NCBI GenBank assembly: GCA_025716855.1
Contig: JAIXMQ010000033.1
Coordinates: forward strand, 62,001 to 126,000
Source: Pilaira anomala
Taxonomy: Eukaryota > Mucoromycota > Mucoromycetes > Mucorales > Mucoraceae
DNA: 64,000 bases
Direction: 5' to 3'
The translations under genes were made by a program, and so were the position numbers. Positions 48,771 to 61,736 of the stretch are shown in pieces; positions within the stretch are counted from its first letter, which is position 1, and the number at the start of each line of letters is the position of its first letter. The notes under the pieces were generated by a model. It did no database searches and was not told where the DNA came from. It saw only the letters and a list, made by a program, of their open reading frames with translations.

Positions 48771-51700
48771 GGATTCTGATAGCAGTTACATTACATATAA
48801 TTCGAAGCTTCGTATCAATCAGAAAAAAACTATACATATGACTCTTTCCAAAAGACAGACAAAAAATGATGTCATAAGGGGCCTGATTGATTTTCCTAGC
48901 ACTTGTGAATGCTTCTTTTTTTTTTTTTTTTGCGAAACTTGTAACATTGATATTTCCGAACTTTCTGTGGAGATAAGTGCATCAATATGAAAATCTGATA
49001 CAGAATATAATATATAAAAAAGCTAATCAGAAAACGAAATAGTCCGATAAAACTTGTCTAAAGTTCAACGAATAAATTATTAAGCCAAACGGGATAAAAC
49101 TTAACCATAAAATATTTTAAACACGATGTTCAAGTCAGTGTTTATTTAAAACATATATAGTCTAATTTTTTGTACTCTCTCCGTAACATCAAAAATTTAC
49201 CACTGTTAAATGTAATAAAGAAGCCGTTTCAATATGTACTTACCAGCCTGTAGTTTTGTAGAAGGGTTATAATATCATTATTTCGCTTGAGGGTGCTATG
49301 AAAAATTTAATGCTGGATTGTACACAGTAATAAATGTTTTTACGTCGAATTGAAAAGAGTGATCCCAGCACGTATATAGCCCAATAAAAACTCATGCAAC
49401 TTCTGAACGTTACAGTAAATCATACATTCTAGTACCGAGTCGTAGTATTGATAATAAATTATTACCACAGCCCACTTTGTTTTTTCCAACTGTTGATTTA
49501 TACTTTAATGTTTGATTTTATACAATATATAGAAGTATGCGCCCACAAGCAGTAAACAGAACGATTTGCGTCTAGTTTGTTGTGTCTAGTGCACTTCATT
49601 TATCTCTTTGCCCCCTCATACCTAGTTTAAAGAGTCAAATTTAAGTAAACAATTTGCATTTTTATATATGACTATCAATGTTATAAAATCGAATGATTCT
49701 TATATAACTAGTCTCTGCAAAATTTAGAAATAAATAAGTATTAGCTATATTTCGTTCAGTACGTATATATATATATATATATTTTGCCTTGGTAAAAGTA
49801 ATCAAGCTTCATAATAATTTTTTACAAAAAGATTACCAATCATCGTTAGTTGGATATTCAGTTCATTGTATAAATGCTTTTAGCTGGTAAAAATAATCGC
49901 CTGTTCTATTTAGTTAGAGCTTTAAAAAAATTAGGTTTTTGTGGCCAAACATGTAAATTCAATAATGTTCCTTGCCAATGTTTGTTTTGAAGATACAGTA
50001 CCCGCTCTATTTAATGCCGCGATTTTCTGAAAATTTTGGGCCATATTTAATTTTCTCAAGTCAGAAATAAGACTATGACACGATTTAAGGCCACAGAAGT
50101 CCGAAATTTTTTGCAGCCGTAAATAGAGCGGCTACGGTATAAAACTTCATTTAGAAATTGTAGTTTAATATATCAAGTCATTATTATTTTCTTAGTATTT
50201 ACATTCGCTCGTATGTAAGTATATAGCATTTACCAAAAAAAAAAAAAAAAACTATTATCATATCCTAATTGATGGCCCGTGCTTACTTGTACTCTCTGGT
50301 GACCTGTACAAACTACATATTAGGAGAATATAACTAATACTTTCCCGATATGTACATGCATTTAAATATGCCGTTAAAGATAAAACTGTATGAATGATAC
50401 ACATTGCCAAATGAGAGAAAGGATAAAAAAGCTATAAAACTGCTGCTCTTATAGAGAATAATTATAATACAAAGATGAGTAAAAAGTAATGAAACAAAGT
50501 TTTTTTTTAATATAAAACAATCAAACTATAATCTACTGGCCATTCCTATAGTAAACTTATTTCTGGCTCGACCACGCAAACCAAAGAAATAAATAAACAT
50601 GGCGTTATTCTGGCAGAATTGTGCTGTTAGGCATTCTGTCACCTGCTTTGGATTATTTTAAATCATTTGTTCACTTAGGTGTATACTCTACAAAACACAG
50701 TTGAAACAAAGTCAGACTTATCAAAGAAACACTGAAGCACATCAGCATGTAGAGGTACTAAAAAGTGTAAGCAGAAACATATACCGAAAATCTAAAACTT
50801 TCAATTGTCAACTGCAAACAATAAATAACAAAATTGAAGAAACACCTCAGTGGTATCTGGACACACATTGCTTATTATATGTTCTGAAGGTAATGGTGTA
50901 TTTAAATAGAGCCCAAGTAATTATATCACACTCATAAGTCTTGAAAGAGAAATGGGCTACTCTTACGACTTATGTTTCAGTTGAAATTAACAAACAATAA
51001 TTGTTCTACACCAAATATATTTCAGCAACGTATGCACACAAAGTGATCATATACAGAAAATTAATAATCATAAGAACGTAAACTGTTGTATGTTGCGAAT
51101 AGGTATATTAAGTTTATACAATGATGCATAGTTACTACGACTTCTATTTTTCTCACATCTTGTTTATCTATTCTATTAATACAATTGGATCTTATACGGA
51201 TCGTCGTATTTATAAGCGGCAAAGTTTTTCATACTTAATTATCATAGTTACCCAAAAGAAAGTTACAATACATACTATACAAGACAAGCTGACCTAGCAT
51301 GTTAGAGCGTACTCCTTCTATCAATTTGGCGTTACCGAACACTAGTAAACCATTTAAGATTTTCGCTTTCCCCGGACTTAGCTCTTCACTTTTTTACCTA
51401 TCTACATCTGTTTTTTCTTTTTTTTTGTACATACTGTGTCTTCTGTTTTAGTTAAAAAAAGATTAAACAGCCTTATATCTGACGCGAAAGCATAAATACA
51501 TAAACAGGCTTTGGAATTGTAATAAAGTTGATTGGGAATAAATATCCCAGTGTTGTGCAGGAACTTTTTTGGCAGCACATGATTTATTTTTTTGTTTTTT
51601 GAAAACAAACGATTTTGTAATAGTTTATTTGTACACAAGATCAAAATATATTTAGTAGATACATGTGGTTTCAAAATGTCAAATTCATGTTTCTTTTTTT

Positions 51701-52813
51701 CATTGAAAAATCCCAATAATTGCTTTCAATAACACGCTTTCATACATTAATGACCAAATCCTTTTGCGTATTTTTTAAAAAAAAACATAAGCTATTAATA
51801 ACACAGAGGCTGACAAGCGCGTGGGTGCACAACTTATTTAAGGTCACACAATGCAGTGCTATTAAAACACCGGATTTTGCTGCTGGGCCCTGTTTTAACA
51901 AAAAAAAACAAAGAAGTGTCGTACCAGGATAGTACAAGATTGCTAGCAGAAGTGTGACGTTACGTTTTTGTATCGACGTCTGGTGAAAAATTGACAAGTG
52001 TATTCAATCGATCAGCTTTAAAACAAGAATAACCTTCGCTACTATTATTAGTTAATCCCTTTTTTCAACATTTTTATTGTACATATGAATATCCAGATTT
52101 TTCCAAACAAAAATAAACCTGAAGAAAGAGACAAAACAATATGGTTCATAATATTATATGCGGTCACCAGATACTTACACAAAGACGCCTCAAGATTTAT
52201 TTTGAGAATATAGCTGTAAATAAGGTAATGTTAATACAGTAACTTTTGAATTAGCAAACCATTGTTGTAAATTGACTGTGTATCAAAATTCTACCGTAAA
52301 TAATGAACTCTGCTGTCAACTTTGCAAATAACAGTGCTGAATTTTTTCATTTGTAGAGAGAGGTGTTTATTACTTGCTTTTTGCATCTTGCTTATATGTC
52401 TTCAGGCCAGGAACAAATTTGGTTAGTTAGTTAGGAAAATTTTCTCTATGACAAATGTTTAATAAAACTCATTATAAAATCTTTTTATAGTGTTATTCAA
52501 CACAAACAAAGAGGTCAGATGGGAGCAAATCTGACGTACTTTACGTGTTGTGGTAACAATCACGCCGGCCCCAATACTTGTTGAGGCCCCAATTTCACAT
52601 CAATACTAAATGGATATTTCATTTATTGAGTGTTTGATCATTACAATATCTTGCCAGTTGTGTTTGTTAATGTATTCAAGCGTTGGCTAAGAGTAGAGAG
52701 TCGATGCAAACAAAATCCTACGCGTTGTAAGAAATAAATTGTAATTGCTGCTGTGCAAAACCTTATAACAAAAACTGCATTCAATATGTTCGCTTATAGC
52801 ACTAACACACATT
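48285..52813. other. Gene-poor region containing a MITE
   Basis: 4.5 kb without a supported gene. Contains a 35-A run at about 48735-48768, an AT tract at 49765-49783 and the 142-bp MITE at 49996-50137. A 78-residue frame at 50701-50937 has weak protein-like character but no supporting signals. Confidence 0.5.
49996..50137. mobile_element. MITE derived from the pogo element family
   Basis: 142 bp flanked by TA on both sides. The left end is CAGTACCCGCTCTATTTAA, identical for the first 19 bases to the left end of the 5.09-kb element. The right end is its diverged inverted form (reverse complement CCGTAGCCGCTCTATTTAC). Read in reverse, the interior aligns over about 85 bp with the first bases of the large element: TTTC(A/G)GACTT, CCTTAAATCGTG and CATAG(C/T)CTTATTT all recur in the same order. 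It has no coding capacity. Confidence 0.9.
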
Positions 52814-53076
52814 ATGTCAAATCAATCACAGGGTTCAGTTGTAGAGTCTTGGGTTTTTGATGCTGATCTGACTGTGCAGGTACGACTCTTTTTTCTTTTT
52901 CGGGTGCTTCATTCTTTCTAAAAATTTACATTATGACAATGATTTTTTTTAAAAAAAGCACAATATTTTAAAGTACTATTTGGCAGAAGGTGTACAATGA
53001 ACAACGTAAGCTAGTGTGTAACAATGTAATACAATGGGTTGAAAGAGTTAATCATAAAATACTAGGTACAATGTAA
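52814..53076 (+). CDS. Small two-exon protein, about 51 residues
   Basis: Exon 1 (52814-52879) encodes MSNQSQGSVVESWVFDADLT + VQ up to a CAG/GTACGA donor. Exon 2 (52987-53073, stop at 53074-53076) continues in frame with KVYNEQRKLVCNNVIQWVER + VNHKILGTM. The 107-bp intron contains a T8A7 palindrome like other introns here and ends GGCAG. A GT four bases before the stop (AATGTAAGT) could instead open another intron. Unrecognised protein; amphipathic, one cysteine, no signal peptide. It is convergent with the 102-residue gene downstream. The case rests on protein-like composition and splice fit only. Confidence 0.45.
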
Positions 53077-53187
53077 GTTTTTTGTCTATATGTAATGTTT
53101 ACTTTACAGTTTATTGAAAAATTAATTCATAATAAAAAAAAAGGAGGGGGGTTTATATGGTACAAATGAATCGATGGTGAGGCGTTC

Positions 53188-53496
53188 TTAGGCTCTTCCG
53201 CCTAAGGTGTAAGTCTCTGAAGTTTTCAGTTGACTTGCAGCAACAGTTAGTGTCTTTTTGTTAGATTTCTTTAACATGTCTGGGAAAGACCAACGCGGCT
53301 GTTTATAAGTTAAATAAGACTGCTTCGAGCTCACTGAAGCAGAGTCTCGAGGGTCAATGTAATCGCCATCCCGGTAAGCATTTTCATAGTAACGACGATC
53401 ATGCGATTCAAATTGTGATTGTGAAACACGTCTTTTAGTGTATTTGTCTACTTTGTAATACTCATAACTGCTTTTGATTTTATCAACTAAACCCAT
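53188..53496 (-). CDS. Small basic tyrosine-rich protein, 102 residues
   Basis: A single intact frame beginning MGLVDKIKSSYEYYKVDKYT and ending SETYTLGGRA. Gly2 gives a possible N-myristoylation site. The protein is hydrophilic, rich in Tyr, Ser, Lys and Arg, with no membrane helix and many candidate phosphosites. An A-rich leader precedes the ATG, as in the other genes here. Family not recognised; probably a lineage-specific small protein. Nothing suggests interaction with its neighbours. Confidence 0.65.
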   Translation of the reverse strand: MGLVDKIKSSYEYYKVDKYTKRRVSQSQFESHDRRYYENAYRDGDYIDPRDSASVSSKQSYLTYKQPRWSFPDMLKKSNKKTLTVAASQLKTSETYTLGGRA

Positions 53497-53899
53497 TTTT
53501 TTTTAGAAAAAAATAAAAAAATAAAAAAAGAAAAAGTAATGAAATGTCTTTTTTTTTTTAATTTTACTGCTATTTATACATGGATTACGCGGGACGGAAA
53601 AATGGTTGCGTCGTTGTTTGGTTAAATTATTAAGCCATATGTCTGTATGTCATCATGCGGTAACAATATAGAATAACAAAGTGGCCTTTGTGTTAAAGAA
53701 ACGATATACATACAATTTCAAGAAGAAAAAAAAAAAACGGCCTGATATAATTGTAAGTCCAGACAATATGGCCTAAACCTTATTCATGAAGGGCCGTCAT
53801 GATGATGGACTTATTTATTTAAAGGATAAAAGGGGATTCTATATGATACACTATTTACAAATAACAAGTATAATTATTCTTTCTTTCTCTCTTTTTTTT

Positions 53900-54970
53900 T
53901 TAAATACGATCTATAAACTTGTCATTTCTATCGCTTGATAAGAACCATTTAAAGTATTCATAAACACTCCAACTGATTGCTGTGCTAGGCATATTAGTCA
54001 ACACACGAGGACGAAAGCCTCTAAAGAAACCTGTTACTCCGTGTCTGTCATAAATAATTTTAGCAGCATCCTTAAAACCTGCAGCATTTTTAATTTGCGT
54101 GTCACTTGAAGATCCTCTTGTTTGTAATAATGTTTTGATGACATCTAATGGCGTTGTCACGGAAGAAGCTACTGCACCTGAAATTGCACCTGCTATCATA
54201 TGTACTTTAGGATTATATGATCCTTCTGGATCTAACCTGGATCGAAAATGTTCGTAGGTTGCAAATTGAATCGTCTGAAATGGAATGGACATACTGACTG
54301 TGGTGGGAAACGATATATAAAATGCTCTCAATCCTTCATGTTTATATACCGTTCTAGCACAATCACGCACGGATTTATAGGTCGAATCGTATATCTGCAT
54401 GCGTTGTTTCAATACTAAGAAAGTAATTAAAAAAATGGAAACTAATTTTATTTTTTATTTTTCATACTTACCATCGAAGGGCGTCATTAGGAAGTCATGA
54501 GCTAAAGTAGCAATACCACCTGCTACACCCGAAGATATTAACTGATTTGAAATTCCAAATGAGCTCATGAGGGTTTTTAAATTACCACTTTGCGATAACT
54601 GTTTATTTAATTTTTCTTTACAGAATTCGTAGGCAGCAAAATGAACAGCATGAGCAGGACCTGCACCTGCAATAACAGAATAAACTCCTCGCCACAAGTG
54701 TTTATTTTGCTTCTTGAGCTGTTTTTTAGACGCGTCCTTTACAGCTTTGACTGTCTCTGCTGGGGACAATACTTGCATACGGGTCTATTATGGAATAAAT
54801 TTATGGTTCACTTTTGTACATAGAAGTTATGTTTTACTTACTCGAATACTATCCACTGGATACATTATACAATGCTCCCCGATACCCGCCATAGCGCCTG
54901 CAATAGCGTTCTGTAACATGGTCGAGTTTTCACCCAGAGATTCATAGTCGTACTCTTCATCGTGGCCCAT
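53900..54970 (-). CDS. Mitochondrial iron carrier, mitoferrin/MRS3-MRS4 type
   Basis: Three exons (54842-54970, 54472-54784, 53900-54414) give 318 residues. The three tandem carrier repeats each carry the Px[DE]xx[KR] signature: MYPVDSIRTRMQ in repeat 1, MTPFDVLKQRMQ in repeat 2 and TTPLDVIKTLLQTRG in repeat 3. GIGEHCIMYP and FTTVSMSIPFQTIQF-like context (here FPTTVSMSIPFQTIQFATYE) are typical of mitoferrins. Role: imports iron across the inner mitochondrial membrane for haem and Fe-S synthesis. There is no cleavable presequence, as usual. Arg rather than Lys follows the first signature, which is common in this subfamily. Confidence 0.93.
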
Positions 54971-55288
54971 TTGTGGTATTTGTTTATATAAGAGAAGAGG
55001 AAAAAAACGAAGTTTTTATTTTTTCGGGAACAATTGCACCTCTAAAGTGACGTAATTAGCCTTTTTTTTTTTTAATTTTAATTTTAAAAAATGCGATATG
55101 AAATGTTAAAGTTATTAGGATACAGAAGATTTCAATAATAAGACATTAGCGCCGAAACAATTGTAAAGAATGAGTGGATCAAGTTTTCATAAAACTTGTT
55201 CATCAAAAATAAAGAGAAAAAAAGGCTTTAAAACACTCCGCCTATTAAATTTCCTAATTTGTATTTATTAGGGTGTAACCATCATGCT

Positions 55289-56232
55289 TTAAATTGCATT
55301 GGGTCCAACATATTTTCTCATAAATAATCTGGACGATACATTAGAAAACACCAAAGATCCAATAATCAGTAATGTCAAAAAGAGCTAGATGAAAAGAAAA
55401 AAAAATTAAATCAGAATTACATTTAAAAAACAATCTTGAAAAGTTTGGAATTACCAGAGTTTTATAGGAAAATGGTTCAACAAAACTATTAATAATATCT
55501 GCAATAGTTTCAGCAGAAACTTTTGCTCTATTTCAGGATGAGTAAAAGGCAATTAATTATTGCTTCGTGTACTTACTGTGCTACTACGATATCTTTTTGC
55601 ATACAAGATGCCCATTCCATACACATGGTTTCTACTGCTGGCACACGATCTTCTTTTCCGCAATGATTTAGCATGTAATTCCTTGTACACAATTCCTTTT
55701 CTTGATGTAATACTATATGAATGCATCTATGATTTGAGTAACTTATAGACCTCTCGAATATATATATATATATTTTTTTTTTATTTTTTTATTTTTTTAT
55801 TTTTTTACCGTCAAAATGCTCCTGTGCCTTTAACCTAAAATCTTGTTTCACAACCAAAATGATTTTTGTGAATAGATATAGGATAGTAATTGTAATTACG
55901 ATATTAAATGTCATTTGTATGTAGGTAATGATTGTATATGAAATATATTGGTGACGTTGATACATCGGCTCATACACTGTAGACGAGTGAACAACTTGCT
56001 TTGGTATCCTTTCGATTCGCTTTTCGATTTCTTTCCGTTTCTCTAGACGCTTATTAAATCGAAGTGTTAACGTGTTGGCACTGTACGGTTCTGGTCTTAT
56101 ATTCGTTTCAGCTGTTGTATTGTCTACGTCAAATAACTTTTGTGAAGGCTTCAAAGTGGGTATAAAGTTAAAAGAGTAATCTGGTGGTGCAATCGTTTTT
56201 GAATCCTTCTTTGAAGAATCTATCAATGACAT
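55289..56232 (-). CDS. BRL1: BRL1/BRR6 nuclear envelope protein
   Basis: Four exons (55809-56232, 55577-55712, 55455-55527, 55289-55384) give 242 residues. A hydrophilic N-terminus precedes membrane helix 1 (about 97-128). The lumenal part holds four cysteines at 150, 159, 172 and 178 (ELCTRNYMLNHCG, then MCMEWASCMQKD), the pattern of the disulfide-bridged Brl1/Brr6 domain. Then come SAETIADIINSFVEPFSYKT and membrane helix 2 (about 212-228). Role: inner/outer nuclear membrane fusion during pore assembly and membrane lipid homeostasis. The second exon acceptor (ATATAG/TATTAC) was chosen because only it preserves the frame and the Asp-to-first-Cys spacing; nearer CATAG and ATAAG sites do not. 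Confidence 0.88.
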
Positions 56233-57339
56233 GTTAGAAACATTTTTTCTCTATCCACAAATATCTAAGCTCTTTTAGAGATAACTTGCCATTGTTTGTT
56301 CGAATTCGCTTAACTCCAACCATGAATAAAAAAATATATATATAAAGTATTCACAAATCACTGTGACGCCTATTCAGGCGAAAATGTTAAGCTAACTACC
56401 TAATTTTATGGCTGTCACACCAGGCATTGTTTGTACACATACGTAGCTGTTGTGTGTGTGTATCTCTACTTTCCAACTTCCAAGCTGTATCCTTTTAGAT
56501 TAGACCATATATTAATTATCTTATAGAGCTATGGAACTGATTTCTTTTTCTTTGGGATTGCCGTTCTTTTTTCAGTTACCACAGTCTATCTGTATTTTCT
56601 TACTTGATTTCGTTGCGATTTTTTTTTTAATATACATTAATTCATACTTCATTCCGAAAACAAAGTTGGGGATCTACTTCAGAGATATGAACAGAATTGA
56701 GAAAATATTTAGTATTGTTATAGCCCACTTTGTCATGCCATCATATTCATTTGAATGATTTTTTAATGGCAACCAATTGTAATTGAGTAGTAGTATTTAA
56801 GCATTACATAGTACGGTATTTATCATCTTTATGAATCAACAAACTTTATAAACAGAAAAAAATGTTGTAAAAAACTATTGTTAATTATCTTGAATAAGAT
56901 ATGTTCTGTGTAAATGAAAAGCCTAGATAACTAATGGGCCGCTTTTTAAATTTTGACAGATTTACAGACAAGAGTAATTTATTTTGAGAATTGAAAGAAC
57001 TTGTATTTAATTCATCTGATATCTATTATATCATTTGTCATACAAATATCCTTTCTCTTTCTTTCTATTAAGATACAGGTAGAGTTTTTTTCAGTGCAAT
57101 TATGTTTATTCGTTCACAAAGTTTAAAAGAATATTCTTTTTTATGCCAAAAAAAAAGAAGAAAAAAAAGAGAATCCTATCAAAAAAACGAAAGGGGTAAA
57201 TGAAAAAAAAAAAATGAAAAAAAATGAAATACTAAAAAAAAAAAAAAAAAAAAAAAGAACAATAGTAGTAATAATAATAATAGTGATAATAAATATAGTG
57301 TATACAAGTGTTATTGAACCAGCCAAAACATATTAGAAT
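56233..57339. other. Intergenic region between BRL1 and HSF genes
   Basis: AT-rich, with A-runs at 57150-57260. No coding sequence was seen. Confidence 0.5.
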
Positions 57340-58644
57340 TTATCTATGTGATAATGGGTCAAGAGAGGAATTCATAAAGGAAGAGGAAGAACTGGAAGTG
57401 TATGCCTGTTGATTTCTGGGAGTATGAGGTGAGTTTGGAGAATATATGGAATTATCTAATTCATCATCAGAAACTAACATACTGGGACTAGGGCTTGGTG
57501 GTAATTGATTACCATAAGGACCTAAGGTTGAGCGATTATTACAATGAAGGTTTTGGGTTTGAACAGAAAGCGGTGATGAACGACCAAACATATCATCCAG
57601 TATGCTATTATTATTACTATTGTTATTGTTATTGTTATTGTTATTTGCTTCGTGTGATGTAATAAAAATAGAAGGCGGTTTTTCCTGTTTGACATCAAAC
57701 TGGTGATGATCTACTTGAAGAAATTCATTTGGCAATTGACCTATTATAATATGAAATAAAAATGTTAAATATACATGTCAAGACATCGAATAAGTAATAG
57801 TTGATTTTTACCTCCATTTTGTTGTGATATATAATTCATCATACTTTTAATAAATTGCATTTGATTATCTTGTTTTTGTTTAGTATCCTCCAACTCTTTA
57901 ATCACCTCAGTGAAATTCTCATATAAACTTTGAATTTGTTGAATCATTTCAGATTGAGAAGCCTGTAACATAGCAACGTGGCTTTGAAGATCACCATTTT
58001 CACGTCTAGCAGTATCTGCTTCCATTGACTTGCGTTTAATTTCATCTAGTAAATCAGGACGATTTCTCAAGAACTTTGGGTGAGAAAATTCCCAGATTTG
58101 ATTCTCTGCCAAAGTACGATGACCCCTTGGAGACTTATTTACCTTATGAAATCCGTACCTATTAAGAAGTATTATATTATAAATATATATATATATATAT
58201 ATATCTGTGTAATTGTTTATATACATACATATTTAATTGTCTGACAAAACTACTAAAATTGTTATGTTTGAAATGTTTTGGTAATACATCTCTTGAAAAT
58301 TCCATTATATTACAAACGATAAAAGACGAACCAGTATAAGCCCATGAAATTAAATGTTGATAGTGATTATCTACAACCATACTAGGTAGCTGTCAATAAA
58401 ACTAGAGTTTGAAACTGGAACAATAAAAAGAAAAAACTTACTTGTATAATTTATGAACGAACGTATTAGTATGAGCAGGCTTTTGAGTTGTGTTTGGTGG
58501 CGGTGGTGGCAATTGTGTTTGATTTACTGTTGTAGTATTAGATCCATAATATGGTTGGGAAGAAGCAGACGAAAATGAAGCTCTATGATCCACTGGTTGT
58601 GTATCAAGGCGATAATCTGAGGAAGAATTTGATCTACGATGCAT
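57340..58644 (-). CDS. Heat-shock-factor type transcription factor
   Basis: Four exons (58442-58644, 58229-58381, 57812-58158, 57340-57740) give 367 residues. The DNA-binding domain covers about 59-160: FVHKLYNMVVDN, then FIVCNIMEFSRDVLPKHFKH, the recognition helix NNFSSFVRQLNMYGFHKV, and IWEFSHPKFLRNRPDLL. A heptad coiled coil (about 168-230) should allow trimerisation. The tail is poly-Asn plus Ser/Pro-rich with a possible phospho-regulated SPNSPHTP block. Role: binds nGAAn heat-shock elements, or acts as an Skn7/Sfl1-like relative; no receiver domain is present. The second exon acceptor CCTAG was chosen because the upstream ACAG gives a stop. Confidence 0.92.
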
Positions 58645-61600
58645 TATATATGTGTATATATATGTATGAGTGTGTGCGTGTGCGTTATATTGTGAATATA
58701 TATATATGTATATATATATATATAAAGAGAAGAAGAAGAAAAAAGGCGTTTAAGCGGTTATAGTATTATTATATACTTGTAGTGATCATGTCATTTAAAC
58801 TGCGTCACAAAATAGAATCTCGAGAAGATACCCAAAATTTTTGTTCAAAAATAGAAAACTCTGTTTTTCAATACGATTGTAATCTTTGTTTTCTTTGTTT
58901 TTTTAAAAGTTTCAATTAATATTGATGTGCACCCAGTTTTGTTACTTTTTACTTTGCTAATCTTCCATCCCTCCCTTTATATTTAGGGTTTTACCATGAC
59001 AACACCAATACCACTTAGTTAATTGTCTAAAACTATTAAGCGGAGTCAATATCAGCCAATCGTTTCACAAACGTGGTGTCCCATAACAACTTTGTTCGTT
59101 ACCAAATTAAGGAATCTGAATTGATACCGAGTTTTTTCATGATTTTTTTTTTACGAGCCCGGTTAGACGATTTAGTTATCAAAAAAAAAAAAAAAAAAAA
59201 AAAAATGGGTGTCTTCTAATTCCGTTATAAATCAAAAAGTTTCTTTTAAACTTGTCATTAATTTTATTCTAGACAGAAAAAAGAAAAAAAAAATTGCATA
59301 TCTAATAGCAATTCTTCCCTCAATATATATCATATTGAAGTGACCTCAGCATCAATCTGCTTTAAACAAGCTAGCTAAGAAGCATCACTAAAACAAAACG
59401 GGAGATATCCTGATAGCAATGGCCTTCTGTATGGTATATATAAATGAGCTATTGTACCAAAGAAAATACTGAAATATAGACATATACAAAATTAAAGTCT
59501 TCTTTTTATGCAAATGTACTTAATGTGTCAGTTTCAACTCTAAACTTCATTACATTGGTTGAACATACTGAAACAAGATTCAGAGTTAAAGAAGACCTCA
59601 AGGGCTTTCAGTATTTTATCGAAAAAAAGTAACACAAGATAAAACGATTCAAGATGTATAAAGTACGGGAGAAGGAAGAGCTAAAGTGATTGACTCACAA
59701 GGAATGATGGGATGCTGCTTTTCAGGAAAATATCCACTGATTGAAAACAAATGGATGAGAGTGACTATAATACAAAACTTTCATAGCATTGGCACCAAGC
59801 GAATACTCAAAGCAAAATAAGTAGGTGCTTTTAGTAAAACATTATTTTCAGAAGAAACTGGTTATTTGTCACAGATTTCAATGGCGCTTTTACTTCGTAA
59901 CAACTTGTTTATTTGTTTTCCACTCCGGATGTGGTAACTAGGTAGAAAACAAATCTTTTTGTTCTCACATTAAGCTTTAGACATGAGTTATTGACTTTAA
60001 GAGAGATTGGAAAATATTTTCATGATACAAATTAATAATTTTTATACCGTATATCTCAATTTTGATCTTAAAATCAGGTGAGAAACGCTGTATGTCCCTT
60101 ATAAACGCATCTATTACTTTTTATTAAGCTTTTTTTTTCTGTCTATACTCCGAAATGAATGTTTCATGTGAGTAATTTTATTACTTTACTATTTTACTTT
60201 ATTTAGTCAAAAAGTAAATAGATCATCATTCTTTCTTTTCTTTTTAAAATATAGCAAAGATTCAAATTGTCATATTTATTCGTTTTTGTGCACAAATTCA
60301 GATATTGGTCAAAGCGCTGATCCAAGAAAAAAATGCATCACTTTTTTTTTTATTTAAATCAGCTTTGTTTCCCATTGAAATAGTTTGGTTCTCGCGTCGC
60401 ACAAAGGTTTTTGGACACAAACAATAAGGGTGTGACTAGTACGTATATGGACAGGTGGCTCAATAAGCCATTGCATTGAACTTACTTACAAATTCTATTA
60501 TTATATTAGGCACTCATAATAAGAAGCACACAATTTCATTCTGTAACCTCATCAAATTTCAAGCACTAAAGAGAGAGAGAGAAGAATAGTGATACACTAG
60601 ACTTTCCATCTTTTTTTTTTGAATCTTTATCGCCCTGTTGTACAAAATATTAAATGCAATATTTTCAATTTGACCCGGATCACTGTTCGATACTCATGTT
60701 CTTTACGTCATAATAGACCTTATAGCGAAATAAGGGATAAATGCCAATAACCAAATTAAAACGTATTCGTCATTTTCTTTGTTGTTTTTTATAAAAAGTG
60801 AGTCGATTTAGTTTTTGTCTACGTTGCACCCAGCGATTTAAACCGAAAAAAATACGGGTGACATTTTGAAGTTTTTTTTTTATACAAACAACTGACTCAT
60901 GATATTTTATACTCTTTTCCGTCGTACCTTTCCTAATATGTATTCAATCATATGAAACCATAGAAAGTATCACAAAAAAAGCTATAATAGTTTACTAACG
61001 ATGCTATTTTACACGTCCGAAGGTTTACAACCAATATAAACACTTTACCAGTAAAAAGGTAAATATTAACAGTTTTTCCTTTTATGAAATTGTTCATTTT
61101 TAAATGCTTAAATGTATAAATTGATATAATTTTTCAAAATAAACCAGTTTAACTATTTGTTTTACTAAAAATAAAAAAGTCGATTCAAAGAAAAATAAGG
61201 TTAGGTGTGGTCCTTTGACGTTCCGATTTGAAGGAGGCAGAGGCCCTCGAATAATATGTGCATCGTATTTTTAATGTTTCCTTGGCATGCACAAGACGAT
61301 AGTATAGTTATTGCAAAAGCAGAATAGGTAATAAAGACTATTAATCTTATTATACATGTGTATAAACGCTAATCTTAACTATTACGATACTTTACGAGCG
61401 AATAATTTGTAAAATGTATCTCTGTATCATTAATCATCACCCTAAATTTATTTTGTGTATACTACATATTTATTAGTATAATGGATAATACCTAACAACT
61501 TTATTTTTTTAATTTTAAAATTATTAACAGCATTAATGCTTGTCGTTGTATTTTTTTACTATAAATGTTATTGAGAAAAAGATTATCTTTATTTTTTAAA

Positions 61601-61736
61601 CCAACCAAACCCGCAAATATGATTGATACCCATGCCAGAGGTATGCTCATCATTAGTCAAGTATGATGCTTCCATCAACTAGACAGTGATATTGGCAGAA
61701 GGAGAGATATCATGCAAATTACTAGTATTTCTCAAA
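58645..61736. other. Gene-poor AT-rich region
   Basis: AT dinucleotide repeats at 58650-58722, a poly-A run at 59180-59205, GA repeat at 60570-60582. No supported gene, RNA or repeat family. Confidence 0.5.

Noticed and set aside
50701..50937. 78-residue plus-strand frame
   Set aside because: No recognised motif, no promoter-like A/T leader and no partner exon; could be chance in AT-rich DNA.
57141..57326. Phe/Ile-rich minus-strand frame
   Set aside because: Low-complexity shadow of A-runs and TAA repeats downstream of the HSF gene.
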